The notes under the pieces: model-generated
What the model was told of the DNA's origin: nothing
The model's input: the letters and a program-made list of their open reading frames with translations, nothing else
Databases searched by the model: none
Source of the DNA: JAMQPK01 sp963761975
GTDB lineage: Bacteria; Acidobacteriota; Vicinamibacteria; Vicinamibacterales; JAMQPK01
Assembly: GCA_963761975.1 (NCBI GenBank)
Contig: CAVXIR010000002.1
Location: forward strand, 248,001 to 312,000
Length of the DNA: 64,000 nt
Reading direction: 5' to 3'
In this document: piece by piece, positions 59,670-64,000 of the stretch
Layout of the letters: every line of letters starts with the position of its first letter
Position numbering within the stretch: the first letter of the stretch is position 1
Translations under genes and position numbers: made by a program

Positions 59670-61145
59670 ATGACCGAACTCGGCATGTGGATCGATCACC
59701 GGCACGAAGCCGCACTCGGAAACGAGACGATGGTGGTCGAGAATCCGGCCACCGAGGAGGCGATCGCCGCGGTTCCACGCGCGCAGGCAGCCGACGTCGA
59801 CGCCGCCGTCGAGCGTGCCCGCGTTGCCCAACGTGAGTGGCGGCGCGTTCCTGGACTCGACAAAGCGAAGCTTCTGCACGAAGTGGCGGCACGTATACGT
59901 GCCATGCATCGAGAGCTGGCCGAGACGATGACGCTCGAGGGCGGCAAGCCCATGATCGAGAACATGGACGAGATCGAGTGGACGACCGCGTGCTTCGACT
60001 ACTACGCAGAGCTTGGTCGGCATTCGCGCGGCAGCTCGATCCCGCCGAGCTTCGAGCACCAGGTGAACTTCACTGTGAAAGAGCCGTTCGGTGTGGTGGC
60101 GGCGATTGTGCCGTTCAACTATCCGTTGCTCCTCATGGCGTGGAAGGTGGCGCCGGCACTGGCTGCCGGCAATACCGTCGTCATCAAGCCGGCCGAAGAG
60201 ACGCCACTCGCCACGCTCAAGCTCGCGCAGGCGTTCGACGTGCTGCCGCCGGGCGTTGTCGGGATCGTGACTGGCACTGGCTCGGAGGCCGGCGAGGCGC
60301 TCGTGCGGCACCCGCACGTCAACGTGATTGCGTTCACCGGATCGACTGCGACCGGCAAGCACATCATGCGCATCGCTGCCGATTCTCTCAAACGAGTGAA
60401 TCTCGAAACGAGCGGCATCGATCCCTTCATCATCTGCGAGGATGCGGACGTGGATATTGCCGCGCGCGCTGCGGTTTGGGCGCGTTATCTGAACGCCGGC
60501 CAGGTGTGCACGTCGGCCAAGCGGTTCTATGTGGTCGACGCCATCGCCGATGCGTTCGCCCAACGTTTCGTCGAGTTGGCCCGACAGGTTGTCGTGGGCG
60601 ATCCCCGTCGGCCCGAGACCGACATGGGTCCGCTCATTTCGCGGAAGGCGCTGGGCCGGGTGAAGCAGTCAATTGAGAGCGTCCTGCAGGAGGGCGCTCA
60701 CCTCGCGACTGGCGGCGGCCGGCCCGCCGGGTGCGAGCGCGGCCACTTTCTGGAGCCGACTCTGCTCGACCATGTGCGGCATGGCAGTTATGCGACGCGC
60801 GAAGAGATATTCGGCCCGGTGGCCGCAATTATCCGGGTGAGCAATGTGGACGAAGCCATTGCGCTTGCGAACGACAGTGACTACGGCTTGGGCGCCAACA
60901 TCTACACGAACAACCTTCGCTATGTGATGAAGGCGATGGAGGAGATCAAAGCCGGCACGTTCTGGGTGAACGATCCCCTCACCGACAACGAGGCGGGACC
61001 GTTCGGGGGCATGCGGCAGAGCGGCATCGGCCGCGAGCTCGGCGAGGAAGGCCTGGACGCATTCCGCGAGCCCAAGCACGTGCACATCGACTACATCCAG
61101 GAGCGCAAGAGCTACTGGTTCCCTTACTCCGAGCGCAAGTGGTGA
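59670..61145 (+). CDS. Aldehyde dehydrogenase, NAD(P)-dependent
   Basis: 491 residues from the ATG at 59670, with GAGGA upstream. Rossmann motif VAAIVPFNYPLLLMAWKVAP, NTVVIKPAEETPLATLKLAQ, VIAFTGSTATGKHIMRIAAD, LETSGIDPFIICEDADVDIA with the general base Glu, the catalytic Cys in NAGQVCTSAKRFYVVDAIAD, and EEIFGPVAAIIRVSNVDEAI. In the cluster it would oxidise the semialdehyde made by a neighbouring transaminase, for example 2-aminoadipate 6-semialdehyde. The stop overlaps the ATG of the next gene. Confidence 0.88.
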   Translation: MTELGMWIDHRHEAALGNETMVVENPATEEAIAAVPRAQAADVDAAVERARVAQREWRRVPGLDKAKLLHEVAARIRAMHRELAETMTLEGGKPMIENMDEIEWTTACFDYYAELGRHSRGSSIPPSFEHQVNFTVKEPFGVVAAIVPFNYPLLLMAWKVAPALAAGNTVVIKPAEETPLATLKLAQAFDVLPPGVVGIVTGTGSEAGEALVRHPHVNVIAFTGSTATGKHIMRIAADSLKRVNLETSGIDPFIICEDADVDIAARAAVWARYLNAGQVCTSAKRFYVVDAIADAFAQRFVELARQVVVGDPRRPETDMGPLISRKALGRVKQSIESVLQEGAHLATGGGRPAGCERGHFLEPTLLDHVRHGSYATREEIFGPVAAIIRVSNVDEAIALANDSDYGLGANIYTNNLRYVMKAMEEIKAGTFWVNDPLTDNEAGPFGGMRQSGIGRELGEEGLDAFREPKHVHIDYIQERKSYWFPYSERKW

Positions 61146-62542
61146 TGAGCATGGACAAGCTCGCGATGCTTGATACAGGCGCCGAGAAAATCGCAAGCGT
61201 CGAAGGCCGAAGGGCGATACGCATTCGTACGGCTCTGCCCGGGCCGCGCAGCCGCGCGCTCGTCGACGAGCGCCGGCGCTACGTCTCGGTCGGCGTGGCC
61301 GAGGCGAAGCACGGCGTCTTCTTCGAACGTGCCGAGGGTGCGCGACTGGTCGACGTCGACGGCAATGTCTTTCTTGACTTCGCCGGCGGCATCGGCTGCC
61401 TTAACGCGGGCCATTCGGCGCCGCGTGTCGAGGCGCGCGTTCGCGAGCAGTTGGAGAAGCTGCAGCATTCGTGCTTCATGGCAGCCCCGTACGAGCCGTA
61501 CGTCGAGCTGGCGCGTAAGTTGTGCGCGATCGTGCCGATTTCGGTGCCGGCCAAGGTGGCCCTCTTCAACAGCGGCGCCGAAGCAGTCGAGAACGCCGTC
61601 AAAATTGCTCGCGCCGCCACCGGCCGCCCGGCAGTGCTGGCCTTCGATCCGGGATTTCACGGCCGGACGCTTCTTGCGCTGTCGCTGACGAGCAAGGTGC
61701 AACCCTACAAGCAGGGTTTCGGGCCGTTCGCACCAGAGGTGTACCGATTCCCTGTTCCGGACGTGTTGCGCAGACCGGCAGGCACCTCTGTTGAAGCCCA
61801 CGTCACTCACTCGATCGCCGAGCTGCATCGCTTTTTGAAAAGCACCGTGCGTCCCGAGTCGATTGCCTGCGCGATTATCGAACCAGTGCTTGGCGAGGGC
61901 GGCTTTATCGTGCCGCCGCGGGAGTTTCTGGCCGATCTGGCGAAAACCTGCAAAGACCACGGCATCCTTCTCATCGCCGACGAAGTGCAGACCGGCTTCG
62001 GTCGCACCGGCCGGATGTTCGCGTGCGAGCGCTTCGGCCTCGAGCCCGATCTCATCTGTCTGGCGAAATCACTGTCCAACGGATTCCCGCTGTCGGCGGT
62101 CGTCGGACGAGAGCCGATCATGGACGCCGTTCACCCCGGCGGACTCGGCGGGACATTCGGTGGCAACCCCGTGTCCTGCGCCGCGGCACTCGGCGCCATC
62201 GAAACACTCGAGCAGGACGGGCTGCTCGATCGCGCCGAAGCGATCGGCGCGATCGTGGCCGAGCACTTCGGCAGAATGGCCACCTGTTATCCCTTCATCG
62301 CCGAAACTCGCGGTGTGGGTGCGATGCGTGCGATCGAGATCGTCGAAAACCGCAGGTCGCTCAAGCCGGATCAGGCCCGCACGGAACGAATCCTGGCGCT
62401 CGCTGCAGCACGCGGCTTGCTCCTTCTCTCGGCTGGTCTGCATAGCAACGTCATCCGCACGTTGATGCCGCTGACCATCACCGACGCTGAGCTCAATGAG
62501 GGGCTGACGGTACTCGAGTCATGCCTCGCAGAAGTCGCCTAA
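61145..62542 (+). CDS. Class III aminotransferase, 4-aminobutyrate/ornithine type
   Basis: 465 residues from the ATG overlapping the preceding stop; GTG codons at 61139 and 61142 are in frame but upstream of that overlap. DVDGNVFLDFAGGIGCLNAG, VALFNSGAEAVENAVKIARA, FDPGFHGRTLLALSLTSKVQ, AIIEPVLGEGGFIVPPREFL, ILLIADEVQTGFGRTGRMFA and ICLAKSLSNGFPLSAVVGRE with the PLP Lys, HPGGLGGTFGGNPVSCAAAL. It transfers the omega-amino group of 4-aminobutyrate, 5-aminovalerate or a similar compound to 2-oxoglutarate. It belongs to the same operon as the dehydrogenase. Confidence 0.88.
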   Translation: MSMDKLAMLDTGAEKIASVEGRRAIRIRTALPGPRSRALVDERRRYVSVGVAEAKHGVFFERAEGARLVDVDGNVFLDFAGGIGCLNAGHSAPRVEARVREQLEKLQHSCFMAAPYEPYVELARKLCAIVPISVPAKVALFNSGAEAVENAVKIARAATGRPAVLAFDPGFHGRTLLALSLTSKVQPYKQGFGPFAPEVYRFPVPDVLRRPAGTSVEAHVTHSIAELHRFLKSTVRPESIACAIIEPVLGEGGFIVPPREFLADLAKTCKDHGILLIADEVQTGFGRTGRMFACERFGLEPDLICLAKSLSNGFPLSAVVGREPIMDAVHPGGLGGTFGGNPVSCAAALGAIETLEQDGLLDRAEAIGAIVAEHFGRMATCYPFIAETRGVGAMRAIEIVENRRSLKPDQARTERILALAAARGLLLLSAGLHSNVIRTLMPLTITDAELNEGLTVLESCLAEVA

Positions 62543-62564
62543 CGCCATCATGAGGCAAACTCGA

Positions 62565-63830
62565 ATGAAACCACGCATCGTCATTCTCGGCGGATCCGGT
62601 GCCATGGGCCGAATCACGGCTATGGACCTGCTGCGCACCAGCCGCGGCAAGCTGCAAGTGGTGATCGCCGACCGCGACTTTTCCGCCGTGCGCGGTATGC
62701 CGGTCGAGACCGTTTATGTCGATGTGTCCGATCCGGGGAGCCTTCGCAGAGCGCTCGACGGTGCTTACGCGACCATCGCATCGCTCCCATATCGTTACAA
62801 TCTTGCCGCGATGCACGGAGCGCTCGACGCCGGTGTCCACTACATCGACCTGGGCGGGCTTTTCCACGTGACACGCCGGCAGCTCGAGCTGGCCTCCAAG
62901 TTCGAACGCAGCGGAGTGATGGCCATTCTCGGAATGGGCTCCGCTCCCGGGATTGTGAACGTCATGGCGGTGCTTGCCTCGAGCGGTCTCGATCGGGTTC
63001 GCGAGATTCATTGTCTGGTCGGGGGGATCGATCAGACCCGCTTTCGAAATGCCTCGCCGCTCGGGTTCGGCTATTCGGCCGACACCCTGCTCGATGAATT
63101 CACGATGCCGTCCGCCGTCTTCCGCGGCGGCAAGTTCAAGATGGTTCCGCCGCTCGATCCCGCAGAGCGCGTGGCGATCAATTTTCCCGTTCCGGTGGGG
63201 ACGATTGGCGTCGATACGACGCTTCACTCTGAAGTGGCGACGCTGCCGCTCTCGTTCCGCAAACGTGGCATTCGCGAGGTCACGTTCCGTCAGGGGTTCG
63301 AGAAGGATTTCAGAGACAAGCTGACCTTCCTCGTGGAGCTTGGTCTCACGGACACGGCCGCCCTCCCGTCTTCCGTCTTGAGTCACGGCAACGGCAACGG
63401 CAACGGCAACGGCCACGGGAACGGTAACGGGAACGGGAACGGAAATGGCCATGGGAACGGGCACGGCATTGTGCCGCGTGACGTTCTGTTCGCGCTTCTC
63501 AAGCGACTGCCGGCACCGGAGCCTATCGGGAAGGCCGTGCGCTATGAGGTCTTGCGCACTGTCGTCTGCGGCACGCTCGGCCGGCGCCGGGTGATGGTTA
63601 CTGCCGATTGCCATGCCGATAGCAACGCCGGACACGGAGTCGGCCCCGACATCGATACTGGCGCCCCGCCGTCGATCGCGGTGCAACTCATGCTCGACGG
63701 AGAAATGCAGGTGCGCCCGGGGGTGTGGGCCCCCGAGCAGGTGGTGCCGGTCACGCCGTTCGTGCGCGAGCTTCGCCGTCGGGGCATGCTGGTGACCTGC
63801 CGCAAGAGCGAGAACCGGCACACGATGTAG
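62565..63830 (+). CDS. Saccharopine dehydrogenase-like protein with an internal HGNG repeat
   Basis: 421 residues from the ATG at 62565, with GAGG nine bases upstream; an in-frame ATG at 62550 is possible. MKPRIVILGGSGAMGRITAM is the NAD(P) motif, followed by LQVVIADRDFSAV, YVDVSDPGSLRRALDGAYAT, GVHYIDLGGLFHVTRRQLEL and MAILGMGSAPGIVNVMAVLA. The C-terminal domain contains a 28-residue run of His-Gly-Asn-Gly (about 274-301) before VPRDVLFALLKRLP. Saccharopine dehydrogenases make or break the C-N bond between lysine or aminoadipate semialdehyde and glutamate. Its place after a lysine transaminase-like gene and an aldehyde dehydrogenase fits lysine degradation. Confidence 0.8.
   Translation: MKPRIVILGGSGAMGRITAMDLLRTSRGKLQVVIADRDFSAVRGMPVETVYVDVSDPGSLRRALDGAYATIASLPYRYNLAAMHGALDAGVHYIDLGGLFHVTRRQLELASKFERSGVMAILGMGSAPGIVNVMAVLASSGLDRVREIHCLVGGIDQTRFRNASPLGFGYSADTLLDEFTMPSAVFRGGKFKMVPPLDPAERVAINFPVPVGTIGVDTTLHSEVATLPLSFRKRGIREVTFRQGFEKDFRDKLTFLVELGLTDTAALPSSVLSHGNGNGNGNGHGNGNGNGNGNGHGNGHGIVPRDVLFALLKRLPAPEPIGKAVRYEVLRTVVCGTLGRRRVMVTADCHADSNAGHGVGPDIDTGAPPSIAVQLMLDGEMQVRPGVWAPEQVVPVTPFVRELRRRGMLVTCRKSENRHTM
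63384..63467 (+). repeat. Hexanucleotide repeat encoding (His/Asn)-Gly, 28 residues
   Basis: CACGGCAACGGCAACGGC continues as units AACGGC, AACGGG and GGTAAC for 84 bases and encodes 28 residues in which every second one is Gly and the others are Asn or His. Both ends stay in frame. The unit length and purity suggest slippage during replication. Confidence 0.85.
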
Positions 63831-63836
63831 GTGAGC

Positions 63837-63885
63837 CAGTAGCGGGTAGCCTGTAGCCAGTAGTCGGCTACCAGCTACCAGCTAG
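63837..63885. repeat. Intergenic inverted word-array (AGTAGC/GCTACC type)
   Basis: CAGTAGCGGGTAGCCTGTAG followed by CCAGTAG is matched by CGGCTACCAGCTACCAGCTA. Words GTAGC/GCTAC and GGTAGC/GCTACC pair. It begins seven bases after the saccharopine-dehydrogenase-like stop and is well placed as its terminator. Confidence 0.7.
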
Positions 63886-64000
63886 TGAGCCCTTTGTCTG
63901 CGTTTCGGGAGACTTTTTCGCGCAGGCTCCTACTCATTATTTGTACTGCTGTCCCACGGGAACCATCGCAAGTACCTGATAAAATAGGATTTGCATGGGT
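63886..64000 (+). other. Unassigned 3' end, possible leader of a gene starting at 63995
   Basis: The last 115 bases show no complete frame. AGGA at 63986-63989 precedes an ATG at 63995, and GATAAAAT at 63978-63985 resembles a -10 box, but only two codons (ATG GGT) remain in the window, so nothing can be identified. Confidence 0.2.

Noticed and set aside
57611..59686. 691-codon minus-strand frame
   Set aside because: It is antisense to the transaminase-GNAT fusion, whose motifs are unmistakable; the antisense protein has shadow composition.
62493..63821. 442-codon minus-strand frame
   Set aside because: It is antisense to the saccharopine-dehydrogenase-like gene; its VPVAVAVAVAV run is only the complement of the HGNG repeat.

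Overview
This 64 kb window is high-GC chromosomal DNA with the gene content of a heterotrophic, aerobically respiring Acidobacteriota, probably of the Vicinamibacteria type. That placement is inferred from an Oar-like TonB receptor with an N-terminal carboxypeptidase-regulatory domain, many secreted beta-propellers and periplasmic hydrolases, a NuoE-NuoF fusion, a lysine-transaminase/GNAT fusion, and a short palindromic repeat whose translation reads AGLKPCATEAAP. No rRNA, tRNA, CRISPR array, complete transposon or prophage was seen.

Layout. 1-5.3 kb: aldo/keto reductase fragment, a hydrolase remnant, a CitE-type lyase facing a MaoC hydratase, a zinc-ribbon protein, an outer-membrane protein and an AlkC-type DNA glycosylase. 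5.3-6.1 kb: repeat-rich DNA with an orphan antitoxin and the stub of its toxin. 6.1-12.9 kb: two tandem PQQ-type propellers, an FAD oxidoreductase and an acyl-CoA synthetase. 13-20.2 kb: three lipoprotein genes (two frameshifted), a Tat-exported sugar isomerase and a frameshifted TonB receptor. 20.3-26.1 kb: periplasmic PPIase, the tail of a molybdenum hydroxylase, KdpE/KdpD-like two-component genes, an anti-sigma/STAS pair, and a SnoaL/MarR divergent pair with a clear operator. 26.3-33.1 kb: SH3-barrel protein, a striking ParA-glycogen-binding fusion with a partner gene, amidohydrolase, cupin and SMP-30 propeller.

33.3-48.9 kb is a complete respiratory complex I operon on the + strand in permuted order: CBS protein, nuoJ, nuoK, a NuoL/MrpD-like subunit, a small membrane protein, a second MrpD-like subunit, nuoM, nuoN, nuoA, B, C, D, EF (fused), G, H, I. 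Nearly all junctions overlap by a few bases, so the genes are translationally coupled. The operon therefore carries four antiporter-like subunits instead of the usual three. 48.9-57.2 kb holds secreted enzymes (ThuA-type, CehA/McbA-type, cyclase, GDSL esterase, NHL propeller). 57.4-63.8 kb is an apparent lysine/aminoadipate-type catabolic operon: lysine 6-transaminase-like/GNAT fusion, aldehyde dehydrogenase, class III aminotransferase and a saccharopine-dehydrogenase-like protein.

Two things stand out. First, the gene pair at 27.56-29.40 kb couples a ParA ATPase to an AMPK/CBM48-type glycogen-binding domain, followed by a protein with a ParB-like LGRGL N-terminus on a degenerate nuclease-like fold; this could be a positioning system for glycogen granules. 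Second, at least nine intergenic spacers are built from short words repeated imperfectly; most are followed by their reverse complement, and each locus uses a different word. They form long potential hairpins between genes. A separate palindromic array has inserted in frame inside a complex I subunit gene.
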